From Pseudomonas sp. PDM04 (GTDB taxonomy: Bacteria > Pseudomonadota > Gammaproteobacteria > Pseudomonadales > Pseudomonadaceae): DNA of 64,000 bases. The DNA is taken from the NCBI RefSeq assembly GCF_014851765.1, contig NZ_JACVAI010000006.1, positions 248,001 to 312,000 of the forward strand, given 5' to 3'. The position numbers and the translations under genes are program-made. The notes under the pieces are model-generated. The model ran no database searches. It worked only from the letters and a program-made list of their open reading frames with translations, and was not told where the DNA came from. Below are positions 34,353 to 42,475 of the stretch, piece after piece (within the stretch, counting starts at the first letter, position 1; each line of letters starts with the position of its first letter).

Positions 34353-36881
34353 TTAGAAGTGGGTGAAGGTCAGGCCGACTTTGTAGGTCGGGCCGTATTC
34401 TTCGTACTGGCCGTTGTAGGCGCGGTGGCCGGTGTAGACGAAATACGGCTCATCGGTGAGGTTCTGCGCCTCGAAACTGACCTGCAGGTTCTTGGTCAGC
34501 GAGTAGCGCGCGCTGAAGTCGACAAAGGTCTGGGCGTCGACGTGCAGGTCGTGGGCCTTGTCGTTGATCGAGGCCAGCTCATAGAGGTAATCCGATTTGT
34601 AGTTGGCCGACAGGCGCAGGCTCAGCTTGTCGTCTTCCCAACCGAGCATCAGGTTGCCGACCGTGTCGGACTGATTGGGCAAATCGATGCCGCGTTTGCG
34701 GTGGGTGCCACTGGCGGCGTCGAAGCCTTTGATCTCGGCATCCGAGCGGCTGAACGTCGTGTTGGCGCCGATCAGCAGGCCGTTCCAGGGCGCGGGCAGC
34801 CAGTCGAATTTCTGCGAGTAGGCCAGTTCCAGACCATACAGCTTGGCGCTGTCGCCGTTGGCGAACGAGTGGGCCTCGGTGAAATCGACCCAGGCACCGG
34901 TGCCGGCGAGGTCGGTGTTGTAGACGAAGTTCTTGATGTCCTTGTAGAACACGAACGCCGAGACGGTGCCGGCGCGGCCCATGTAGTGTTCGATACCGAG
35001 GTCGAGGTTGCTCGATTCCAGCGGCTTGAGCTCCGGGTTGCCGAAGGTCGCCTCGTCATCGTCGATGACAAAACCCGGCGCCAGTTGACCGAAGGTCGGG
35101 CGCACCACGGACTTGGTCCAGGCCGCGCGAACCTGAGTGTTCCTGTCCAGTTGATAGCGCGCATGCAGCCCCGGCAACCAGTGATGATAACGGCGCTTGG
35201 TCTCGGTGGACTGGAATTCGCCATCGGTCACGCCGGTGCCCTTGGCTTCGAATTCGGTGCCCTCATAGCGCAGGCCGGCGATGAACCGCCAGTCGTCGAT
35301 GTCGAGGGTGTTCATCAGGTAGCCGGCGTTGATGTCCTCGCTGATCTTGAAGTCGTTGACCCGCGATTCGGTCTCGTCATAGAAGTCCGCCTTGTTCAGG
35401 CCGCCGATCAACTGCTTGACCGCACTGCCACTGATACCCGGCCCGAACTGGCCGAGGCGGTAGTCGACCGTGCCCTTCTTGAACTGCGTCAGATTGAGTT
35501 GCTCATCGCTGAAACCCAGGTTGTCGAAGTCTTCATAGACCCAGGCGTCGAGGTCGTTGTCCTTGTTGCGCCGGCTGACCTTGCCGCCGAACTTGACCTG
35601 GGACGCATAGCCGTTGAAGTCGTAGTCGCGAGCGAGGTCCAGGCGCAGGTTTTTCTCGGTGTCGGTGGTTTTCTGTTGTTCCCAGTCGACTTTGTCGAGG
35701 CTGAAGTTGCTCGGGTCGTAGAACGCCTGGCCAATGATCGGCCTTGGCTTGTCGTTGTCGTAGAAACCGCTGTCGGCAAAGTCATCGATGCCGGCGAATT
35801 CGGCATTGGCGATGTGGCCCGGGCTGTCCTCGCTGGAACGGCTGTAACCGGCCTGGCCGCTGAGGGTCCAGAGGCCGAACATGCGCTCGCCGCCAAAAAC
35901 GTAAGACTGGATTTCCTGGGTCTCTTCGCGCTGCTTGAGTTTGCGCGAACCTTCGGCGTCACCCAATTCGCCTGCGGCCAGCGGGTCGGCGAATTCGAGG
36001 CTGGTCGAGTTGCGTGTTTCGCTGTCCTTGTAACGGCTGTAGAGGGTGCGCAGGTAATAGCTGCTGAAGTCATCGGGCTTGTAATCGAAGTTCAGGCCCC
36101 CGCCGGCGCGTTCGCGGCTGATGTCGTAGTCGCGTTGCTCGAACTCCTCGAGTCTGGCGCCCTGCTCAAAATCCCACGCACCACCAGTTTCGACGTTGTC
36201 CGAACCGAAGTCGCGCTTCTGCCAGCTCAGTGCGGCGGCGACACCGAAGTTGTCGATGCCATCGCCGAGGCTGAAACGGTCACTGACCGCGCCGGAAAAC
36301 TTCGGGCTGGTCTGGTGGGTGTTCTTGTCATAGCTGGCTTCGCTGCTGCCGGTGTAAAACAGGCCGGCATGATCGAAGGCCGAGAGGCTTTTCACATCCA
36401 CGGTGCCGCCCAGCGAGTTGGCGTCCATGTCCGGGGTCAGGGTCTTGATCACCGACAACGACTGCACCAGTTCCGAAGGCAACACGTCGAGGGCCACGGC
36501 GCGGCGTTCGCTTTCCGGCGATGGCACCAGCGTGCCGTTGATGGTCACGCTGTTGAGGTCCGGCCCCAGGCCACGCACGCTGACAAACCGCCCTTCGCCC
36601 TGATCACGCTCGACGCTGATCCCCGGCAATCGCTGCACCGCCTCGGCGACGTTTTCGTCCGGCAGTTGCGCCACGCCGTCGGCATGCACCACGCTCTTGA
36701 TGCTGTCGGCGTTGCGCTGTTCCTTCAGCGCCTGGTCGATACTCGCTGCCTGCCCGACCACTTCGACGTGTTCAGTGTCGGGGGTGGTTTGGGCGGCGCT
36801 CAAGCGCTCGCTGGCCATCGCCATGGCCAAAGCGGTGAGCGTGAAGCTGACGAGCCCGGCAGTGCGGCTGCGCTGGTACAT
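34353..36881 (-). CDS. TonB-dependent outer-membrane receptor linked to phytase
   Basis: 842 aa from the ATG at 36881 (GGAGG 6 bases upstream). Signal peptide ending near RLSAAQ, then a TonB box-like EHVEVVGQ. The plug domain has LPDENVAEAVQRLPGISVER and VSVRGLGPDLNSVTINGTLV, typical of the TonB-Xanth-Caul group. A long beta-barrel ends in the expected C-terminal aromatic strand (YKVGLTFTHF). There is no extra N-terminal signalling domain. Receptors of this type next to beta-propeller phytases are known in several proteobacteria and are assumed to bind phytate or its products. It is the first gene of the phytase operon, with a Pho-box-like site 74 bases upstream. Confidence 0.92.
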   Translation of the reverse strand: MYQRSRTAGLVSFTLTALAMAMASERLSAAQTTPDTEHVEVVGQAASIDQALKEQRNADSIKSVVHADGVAQLPDENVAEAVQRLPGISVERDQGEGRFVSVRGLGPDLNSVTINGTLVPSPESERRAVALDVLPSELVQSLSVIKTLTPDMDANSLGGTVDVKSLSAFDHAGLFYTGSSEASYDKNTHQTSPKFSGAVSDRFSLGDGIDNFGVAAALSWQKRDFGSDNVETGGAWDFEQGARLEEFEQRDYDISRERAGGGLNFDYKPDDFSSYYLRTLYSRYKDSETRNSTSLEFADPLAAGELGDAEGSRKLKQREETQEIQSYVFGGERMFGLWTLSGQAGYSRSSEDSPGHIANAEFAGIDDFADSGFYDNDKPRPIIGQAFYDPSNFSLDKVDWEQQKTTDTEKNLRLDLARDYDFNGYASQVKFGGKVSRRNKDNDLDAWVYEDFDNLGFSDEQLNLTQFKKGTVDYRLGQFGPGISGSAVKQLIGGLNKADFYDETESRVNDFKISEDINAGYLMNTLDIDDWRFIAGLRYEGTEFEAKGTGVTDGEFQSTETKRRYHHWLPGLHARYQLDRNTQVRAAWTKSVVRPTFGQLAPGFVIDDDEATFGNPELKPLESSNLDLGIEHYMGRAGTVSAFVFYKDIKNFVYNTDLAGTGAWVDFTEAHSFANGDSAKLYGLELAYSQKFDWLPAPWNGLLIGANTTFSRSDAEIKGFDAASGTHRKRGIDLPNQSDTVGNLMLGWEDDKLSLRLSANYKSDYLYELASINDKAHDLHVDAQTFVDFSARYSLTKNLQVSFEAQNLTDEPYFVYTGHRAYNGQYEEYGPTYKVGLTFTHF

Positions 36882-36955
36882 GGTGGTCCTCCCCAAGAGT
36901 CCGATAACGCCAGGCAAGTGGCCCGGCAACTGGGAGGGCACGCTAGGGTCGGGGG

Positions 36956-36973
36956 ATGACAGTCCTGTGACAT
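36956..36973 (-). promoter_or_regulatory. Putative Pho box upstream of TonB-dependent receptor and phytase
   Basis: The minus strand reads ATGTCACAGGACTGTCAT, that is ATGTCAC-N4-CTGTCAT. The second heptamer is a perfect PhoB half-site and the first keeps the TGTCA core. Spacing is 11 bases heptamer to heptamer. It lies 74 bases before the receptor ATG. Confidence 0.7.
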
Positions 36974-37057
36974 CGATTGGCGGGACGCGCTTCAAACCGG
37001 GGTTTTGCCGCGATTGCGACGCAAACTGAGCTGATTTGACCTGTCGTCAACGCGCCC

Positions 37058-37133
37058 TGCAGGCGCTGGCTTGCCAGCGAAGGCGTCCCGGCACCCGCGC
37101 AACGCTGAAGACTGATCGCCAGCAAGCCCGCTC
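37058..37133. repeat. REP inverted pair (REPIN-like)
   Basis: Two REP-type arms in opposite orientation: GCTGGCTTGCCAGCGAAGG on the left, and a right arm whose reverse complement is GAGCGGGCTTGCTGGCGATC. These resemble the short palindromic REP elements scattered in fluorescent pseudomonads. The pair sits between the two divergent Pho-box-like sites. Confidence 0.6.
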
Positions 37134-37191
37134 ATACGCAGTTGCGCCAGAAAATCCGCATAACCGGGTGAGCTGATTCGACCTCACAGCC

Positions 37192-37209
37192 CCGTCACCC
37201 CACTGTCAC
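37192..37209 (+). promoter_or_regulatory. Putative Pho box upstream of GGDEF-like/AraC pair
   Basis: The plus strand reads CCGTCACCCCACTGTCAC, that is CCGTCAC-N4-CTGTCAC. Both heptamers keep the GTCA core and the 11-base spacing of a PhoB box. It lies 51 bases before the ATG at 37261. Confidence 0.6.
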
Positions 37210-37260
37210 AAACATCTGCTGTGCTGACGCGCATGACCTCTTTGCCAAAGGACCACGGCC

Positions 37261-38175
37261 ATGTTTTCAGTGCTCAAACCCCATCGTTGGAAACTCACCT
37301 TGCTGCTGTTGGCGGCGAACATGGGTTTGCTGCTGCACCTGGCGTGCGGTGAGCTGAAAAGTGTCAGCGAATGGGTCTGGCTGGACATCGCCGGTGAAGG
37401 CGGTTCCGCGTTGCTCGCGCTGGTCTGGCTGGGGCTGGTACTCAAGAGTCGCCCGGCCGGGCGCGTCACCCATTACCTGGTGCTGGGCTTGACCTGCATC
37501 TTTTTCTCGTGGTGGATCGACAGCCTCGACGAGTTCATCCGTCTGCCCGACAGCATCACCTGGGACCACTGGCTGGAGTCCGGGCCGATGCCGGTAGGCA
37601 TGATTCTGCTGACCCTGGGCATCTATCACTGGCACCGTGAACAACTGGCGATCAGCGTGCAAATGGAGAAACGCGAAAAGCTTTTTCGCGAACATCGGTT
37701 GTTCGACAAACTCACGCCTTTGGGCGGCGCCGATTACCTCAAGCGCCAGTTGATCGGCAGCCTTGAGGACAGTCGAGCTCAAGCGCAACCCTTGTCATTG
37801 CTGGCGCTGGACGTCGATAACTTCGCAGCGATCAATCAGGCCTTCGGGCATGCCGAGGGCGATGCCGTGTTGCAGGCGCTCAGTCATTTGCTGCTGCTCA
37901 ATCTGCGCCGGCAAGACCTGCTTTGCCGACTGGCCGGCGACCGCTTCGTGGTGTTGCTGCCCAATACCGGTGAGAGCCAGGCACGCCTGTTGGCGCTGGA
38001 ACTGCAACAGGCCGTTCAGGGCCTGGCCCACAAAAGCCGGCAACACGGCGAACGCATTCACCTGTCGGCCAGCACTGCGGTGGTCATGGCCATGGAGGAG
38101 GCGCCGGATGCCCTGCTCAAACGCCTCAACCTGGCACTGGCCCGGGCCAAACAGCCCTTGGCCAAAACTGCCTGA
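37261..38175 (+). CDS. Membrane protein with degenerate GGDEF domain
   Basis: 304 aa, with AAAGGA 8 bases before the ATG. Residues about 10-130 hold four hydrophobic segments. A short coiled segment follows, then a GGDEF-like domain (residues about 150-300) with SLLALDVDNFAAINQAFGHA. The catalytic signature is AGDRF (in RLAGDRFVVLLP) instead of GG(D/E)EF, and no RxxD inhibitory site precedes it. Diguanylate cyclase activity is therefore doubtful; it may bind a nucleotide or act as a structural sensor. An AraC gene follows after 9 bases. The unit is divergent from the phytase operon and has its own Pho-box-like site. Confidence 0.85.
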   Translation: MFSVLKPHRWKLTLLLLAANMGLLLHLACGELKSVSEWVWLDIAGEGGSALLALVWLGLVLKSRPAGRVTHYLVLGLTCIFFSWWIDSLDEFIRLPDSITWDHWLESGPMPVGMILLTLGIYHWHREQLAISVQMEKREKLFREHRLFDKLTPLGGADYLKRQLIGSLEDSRAQAQPLSLLALDVDNFAAINQAFGHAEGDAVLQALSHLLLLNLRRQDLLCRLAGDRFVVLLPNTGESQARLLALELQQAVQGLAHKSRQHGERIHLSASTAVVMAMEEAPDALLKRLNLALARAKQPLAKTA

Positions 38176-38184
38176 GGCCTGTCC

Positions 38185-39222
38185 ATGACCCTGAAAAACA
38201 CCTGGTTCGAAACCGACAGCCGTTTCATTCCCGGGCATTACCAACCCGCGACCCTGATTGACCTGGCCCTTTCCCGAGACATTGACAGCCACCGTCTGCT
38301 GCGTGGAACCGGACTGTTTCATGACGACATCCTGGCCGGCGAGACTCGTCTCAGCCCACAGCAGTTCCTCGGATTGATAGCCAACAGCCGACGCTTGCTG
38401 GATACCGACGACAGCAGTTTTCTGTTCGGCCAGCGCCTGCTCCCGGGGCATTACGGTCCCGCCAGCCATGCCCTGCGCCACGCGCAGAACCTGCATCAGG
38501 CCCTCGACACGCTGGTGCAACAACAGGCGTTGCTCAGCCCGCTGGCCGCGCCGCGTCTGGTGCTGGATGAAAAACACGCCTACATCTATTGGCTGGACAG
38601 CTGTGGCGCCGGCGAGCAATGGCGTTTTTTGCTGGAGGCCAGCATGACCTCGATCGTGGCCATGAGCCGATCACAGAGTGGCCAGCGCCTGCCGTGGGAA
38701 TGCAGTTTCAGCCATGCCGAACCGCGTTACGTCGAGCAATACTGGGTGCATCTGGGCGAGCACACACAGTTCGAACGGCCGCTGGACCTCATGCGCCTCC
38801 CCCGGGAATTTCTCACCCAATCCTGGCCCGATGCCTCGGCCACCGCTGGCCAGGTCGCCCGCCAGGAAGCCCACCGACAAATCGAACAACTGGGTTTTGC
38901 CTCAAGCTTCATCGACTGTGTTTACCGCTACCTGCAAACCCATGTGCGCCAAGCCCCCAACCTCGAACAGGCGGCCCAGGCCTTCGCCATGAGCCCCGCC
39001 ACGTTCAAGCGCAAATTGCAAAAACACGACACCGGATTCCAACAACAGGTGGATTTGGTGCGCAAGCACGTGGCGCTTTACCTGTATCAGATCAAGGGAT
39101 TCAGTAACGAAGCCGTGGCGGACTACTTGAGATTCAACGACGCGGCGAACTTTCGGCGCTCGTTCAAGCGCTGGACCGGCAGCACGCCCAACCTGATCCG
39201 CGAGATGTTCAATGCACGCTGA
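38185..39222 (+). CDS. AraC-family regulator, OruR/arabinose-binding-domain type
   Basis: 345 aa. The N-terminal 200 residues match the Arabinose_bd sensor of OruR-like regulators (ATLIDLALSRDIDSHRLLRG; LLPGHYGPASHALRHAQNLH). The C-terminal 100 residues have the AraC DNA-binding domain (LEQAAQAFAMSPATFKRKLQ; FSNEAVADYLRFNDAANFRR; RWTGSTPNLIRE). It follows the degenerate GGDEF gene by 9 bases, so both should be cotranscribed. It may regulate the divergent phytate genes, but no target site could be identified. Confidence 0.88.
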   Translation: MTLKNTWFETDSRFIPGHYQPATLIDLALSRDIDSHRLLRGTGLFHDDILAGETRLSPQQFLGLIANSRRLLDTDDSSFLFGQRLLPGHYGPASHALRHAQNLHQALDTLVQQQALLSPLAAPRLVLDEKHAYIYWLDSCGAGEQWRFLLEASMTSIVAMSRSQSGQRLPWECSFSHAEPRYVEQYWVHLGEHTQFERPLDLMRLPREFLTQSWPDASATAGQVARQEAHRQIEQLGFASSFIDCVYRYLQTHVRQAPNLEQAAQAFAMSPATFKRKLQKHDTGFQQQVDLVRKHVALYLYQIKGFSNEAVADYLRFNDAANFRRSFKRWTGSTPNLIREMFNAR

Positions 39223-39390
39223 AATCCGATTGTTGTGTGTGCAACAACCCAAGCACAACAATCAGTCGTCACCGGTAGCGTTTGAAAAACGCCTTTCACA
39301 GCCAGCTTGGAGAGTGTCAGAAACCGAGGAAGATTCGGCTATCCAAAAGTGACAAGACAGCGACTCTCGAAATAAAGCAGAAAGGCGACT

Positions 39391-39456
39391 TCAGTTAACA
39401 CTATTCTTCAGCAGGCCGAGCGATGTCACAGCGATCACGACAGTAGTCAATTTCAT
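39391..39456 (-). CDS. Possible truncated 21-codon ORF (signal-peptide-like)
   Basis: From the ATG at 39456 the frame MKLTTVVIAVTSLGLLKNSV ends after 21 codons. It has the charge and hydrophobicity of a signal peptide and a G-rich stretch upstream. It could be the start of a decayed secreted-protein gene or chance. The flanks (39223-39390 and 39457-39640) show nothing else I can name. Confidence 0.2.
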   Translation of the reverse strand: MKLTTVVIAVTSLGLLKNSVN

Positions 39457-39643
39457 CGACTCACCGCCCCATGTCTTCTTCCGAAAGAGCCGGGATTGCC
39501 TGATAGGGGGCTGCTCATCCAATATACGGAGGCGCACTGAATACCCGTCACCGAGTCCGTCCGAGATCGCCATTCGCGATCACTCGCACACCCGGTGCGA
39601 ATGGGGATAAAAGTCTGGCTGAAACGTGCTCCATCGACCTGAA

Positions 39644-39694
39644 GAGCCTGGCTGGCGCCCAGTCAGAATGTTCTCCGGGGATCCTGACAGCCTT
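39644..39694 (+). pseudogene. Relic of a mexT-like gene 3' end
   Basis: The frame reads EPGWRPVRMFSGDPDSL. This aligns with the C-terminus of the mexT in this window (PGERWLRSRIQMFFGDPDSL) with two short gaps. At DNA level, 39668-39694 and the last 27 coding bases of mexT (5505-5531) differ at only 4 positions by my count, mostly third-codon positions. Similarity stops at both ends. It lies 64 bases before the LysE-type gene and its stop codon is lost, so it is not a gene today. Confidence 0.55.
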
Positions 39695-39757
39695 CGCAAA
39701 GGACTGCAGCATTGTCTTCAAACCGAGTTAACCGGACGTATCGTCAAGGAACGACAA

Positions 39758-40393
39758 ATGGCATTTGATCTTCACCACCTCCTGCTTGTATTCACCGCCT
39801 ACATCGTGGGTGCAGCCAGTCCGGGTCCCAGTAACATGCGCATCATGGGCGTGGCCATGCACCAGGGCAGAAAGCCGGCGTTGATGCTGGCAGCCGGTGT
39901 CATCAGCGGTTCTTTCTTCTGGGGATCGATGGCTGCCACAGGGGTATCCGCGGTGCTGGCCGAATTCGCTCAGGCACTCGTCGCCCTCAAGATCATCGGC
40001 GGCCTCTACCTGATTTTTCTCGCCATCAAGGCGGGCCGTTCGGCCCTCGTTTCTGATGAACGCCTGAAAAAGGAACTGGCTGCAGCGTCAGTCGTCTCGG
40101 GCTTCGACCTCTATCGGCGTGGCTTGCTGATGCACCTCACCAATCCGAAGGCACTGTTGGGCTGGGTCGCGACGATGACCCTTGGGCTGGGGCCGCAAGC
40201 GACGTCTGAAACAGTGGTGATCATTCTGGCGGGCTGCGCCGTCCTCAGCGTGACGATCTTCTGCGGCTATGCCATCGTCTTCTCTACCGCACCGATGGTA
40301 CGGGGGTATCGTCGGGCACGCCGCTGGATCGAAGGCACCTTGGCGTTCGTCTTCGGGGCTGCCGGGATAAAGCTGTTGTGCTCGCGCACGTGA
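39758..40393 (+). CDS. LysE-family amino-acid/metabolite exporter
   Basis: 211 aa from the ATG at 39758, with AAGGA 7 bases upstream. Longer in-frame starts would run through the mexT-like relic and are rejected. Six hydrophobic helices. The RhtB/LysE signature is GAASPGPSNMRIMGVAMHQG near residue 20, with the conserved NPKALLGW motif in the middle (MHLTNPKALLGWVATMTLGL). Such proteins export homoserine lactone, threonine, lysine or similar compounds. No regulator is adjacent except the decayed LysR tail just upstream, which hints that a regulator gene once lay here. Confidence 0.88.
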   Translation: MAFDLHHLLLVFTAYIVGAASPGPSNMRIMGVAMHQGRKPALMLAAGVISGSFFWGSMAATGVSAVLAEFAQALVALKIIGGLYLIFLAIKAGRSALVSDERLKKELAAASVVSGFDLYRRGLLMHLTNPKALLGWVATMTLGLGPQATSETVVIILAGCAVLSVTIFCGYAIVFSTAPMVRGYRRARRWIEGTLAFVFGAAGIKLLCSRT

Positions 40394-40469
40394 GTCCATG
40401 CCGGCACAGGCGGCTGGCATGGCCCTCGTTCCGAATCTGGCATGACCCGCGAGCGCGTTTTCCCAGCGC

Positions 40470-41483
40470 TCAGCCGGCAACCCCCTCCAGCACAATCTTG
40501 CCCCGGGCGCGCCCGCTTTCGATCAAGGCGTGGGCCCGGCGCAGGTTGTCGGCATCCAGCTGGCCCCCGTGCTCACCCACGGTACTGCGCAGCACCCCTT
40601 CGTCCACCAACAGGGCTACCCGCGTCAGCAACGCCTGTTGCAGGCATTGGTCGGCGGTGCGGTACATGGAGCGGGTGAACATGAACTCCCAATGCAGCGA
40701 AATCGATTTACGCTTGAGCGCTATGGCGTCGAGCGAGACCGGATCATCGATCAGCGCCAGTTGCCCCTGGGGCTTGAGCACTTCGATCAGTTGCGGGTAA
40801 TAGTGTTCGGTATGGGTCAGGCTGATCACGTGATCGACCTGGGACAGACCCAATCCGCTCAGTTGCGCCTGCAAGGGTTGGCCATGATCGATCACATGGT
40901 GCGCGCCCAGCTCGCTCACCCACTCGCGAGTGGCCGGGCGTGATGCGGTGCCGACAATGGTCAGTCGCGTCAGTCGTCGCGCCAGTTGCACGAGGATCGA
41001 GCCCACCCCTCCTCCCGCACCGATGATCAGCAGAGACTGGCCCAGGCCTCCGCCCTCGGCGACCCTCAGTCGGTCGAACAGCAATTCCCAGGCCGTGATG
41101 GCGGTCAACGGCAAGGCGGCGGCTTCGACAGCGCTGATCGACAACGGCCGCCGCGCCGCAATGCGTTCGTCGACCAGGCCGTATTCGGCATAGCAGCCGG
41201 GACGCGTGATGTCGCCGGCGTACCAGACTTGGTCACCGACCTGAAAACCCGTGACCTCGGCACCGGTTGCCTCGACCACCCCCACCGCATCCCAACCCAG
41301 GATTCGTGGGCCAGCGGGTTGCACGCCGAGGCGCAACTTGCTGTCCACCGGATTCACCGCGATGGCCTGGATCCTGACCAGCAGATCCCGTGGCCCGGGC
41401 TCTGGCGAGTCCAGTTCGACTTCATACAGCGCTCGCGGATCTGCCAGGGGCAGGCCCGCCTGATCGTAGACGTAGGCTTTCAT
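40470..41483 (-). CDS. Zinc-type alcohol dehydrogenase-like quinone oxidoreductase
   Basis: 337 aa from the ATG at 41483, with AGGA 8 bases upstream; an ATG two codons earlier is possible. Medium-chain reductase: GroES-like half with NPVDSKLRLG and LGWDAVGVVEATGAEV, and Rossmann half with IIGAGGGVGSILVQLARRLT (GxGGVG). Zinc ligands of true alcohol dehydrogenases are missing. It belongs to the QorB-like branch that reduces quinones or reactive alkenes with NADPH. It follows the alpha/beta hydrolase by 41 bases on the same strand. A GlxA-type regulator is divergent from the pair. Confidence 0.88.
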   Translation of the reverse strand: MKAYVYDQAGLPLADPRALYEVELDSPEPGPRDLLVRIQAIAVNPVDSKLRLGVQPAGPRILGWDAVGVVEATGAEVTGFQVGDQVWYAGDITRPGCYAEYGLVDERIAARRPLSISAVEAAALPLTAITAWELLFDRLRVAEGGGLGQSLLIIGAGGGVGSILVQLARRLTRLTIVGTASRPATREWVSELGAHHVIDHGQPLQAQLSGLGLSQVDHVISLTHTEHYYPQLIEVLKPQGQLALIDDPVSLDAIALKRKSISLHWEFMFTRSMYRTADQCLQQALLTRVALLVDEGVLRSTVGEHGGQLDADNLRRAHALIESGRARGKIVLEGVAG

Positions 41484-41524
41484 TGACATGTTCCTGAATG
41501 GGGTCGAATTGCCGATTCTCGGGT

Positions 41525-42370
41525 TCAGTCGGCTACGAACGCCGCGATATGCCGGGCCGCGGCCACCGGGTATTGCATATGCGGGCCATGGCCGGTGCGA
41601 GGGAATGTCACCAAATGCAAGGTGGGCAACTGGCCGCTGAGTGCGTACCAGTTCTCCACCGGGAAGGCGATGTCGTGGTCGGCACCCAGGTGCAGGATTG
41701 GAATGCTCGTACTCTTGAGCACCTGCAAGACAGCGTCTGCCGGGAACATCGGGTTTTTGGGCCTCTCCCCCAGTTGCTGTCCCGCCCATTGCACAGGCAC
41801 TTGCGGGCTGCGCCCCTGTTTGCGTTGTGCCAGCCGAAGCCCGGCCTGTTCGGCACTGCTGCGGCTTTGCGCTTGCGAAGGTTCGAAGAACAGGCTGACG
41901 AAGTCTTCAAAGTCGTTCTCGCGATGGGCCAGCTCATGGAACAGGGCATCCCCCGGCTTGACCAACTGGCCGGGCGGTGTGGTCGCCAACAGGACCGCGT
42001 GACTGACCAGTTGCGGAGCCATGGCCAACACCACCTGCGCCGCCATGCCCCCCAAAGACCAGCCGCCAATCACGACCCGGCCAAGGCCCAATGCCTGGAT
42101 CAGATCGATGGCATCCTTGGCCAACGACGCCGGGTTGTAACTCGGTTCCCCGGTCGAATGACCCAAGCCGCTGTAGTCGAACACCGTCACCTGAAAGCCC
42201 AGACTTGCCAAGTTATCCAGAAACAGCGGGTCCCAATCGTCCATGGTGCCGCGAAAACGCACCATCAGCAGCAGCGCGCGCCCACTGCCGAAAGTGCGAT
42301 AGGCCAGGGTTCGGCCGGCGCTTTCGATGAATTGAGTATGGGCGGCGAGGCTGAGCGAAGAATCGGTCAT
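41525..42370 (-). CDS. Alpha/beta hydrolase
   Basis: 281 aa. Typical alpha/beta hydrolase order: FRGTMDDWDPLFLDNLASLG (oxyanion strand), FDYSGLGHSTG, the nucleophile elbow GGWSLGGMAAQ near residue 105, Asp in LHLGADHDIAFP, and His in TGHGPHMQYP near residue 262. It is of the esterase or haloperoxidase-like type, cytoplasmic, substrate unknown. It lies first in a two-gene unit with the quinone oxidoreductase and is divergent from a GlxA-type regulator. Confidence 0.87.
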   Translation of the reverse strand: MTDSSLSLAAHTQFIESAGRTLAYRTFGSGRALLLMVRFRGTMDDWDPLFLDNLASLGFQVTVFDYSGLGHSTGEPSYNPASLAKDAIDLIQALGLGRVVIGGWSLGGMAAQVVLAMAPQLVSHAVLLATTPPGQLVKPGDALFHELAHRENDFEDFVSLFFEPSQAQSRSSAEQAGLRLAQRKQGRSPQVPVQWAGQQLGERPKNPMFPADAVLQVLKSTSIPILHLGADHDIAFPVENWYALSGQLPTLHLVTFPRTGHGPHMQYPVAAARHIAAFVAD

Positions 42371-42475
42371 GGCAGTGATTTCCTGATTAGCGACAGGTCA
42401 TCATCGTGCCGCCCGTTGACCGGAAAACAAACGACATATAGGGTCGTGATTCCAGACATCAGGCAGTAAACGGAC

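Noticed and set aside
34332..36959. 875-codon open frame on the plus strand
   Set aside because: Antisense shadow of the TonB-dependent receptor, which has signal peptide, plug and barrel features on the other strand.
39626..39757. N-terminal extension of the LysE-type protein
   Set aside because: The extension runs through the mexT-like relic and lacks hydrophobic character; the ATG at 39758 has a good ribosome site and starts the first helix.
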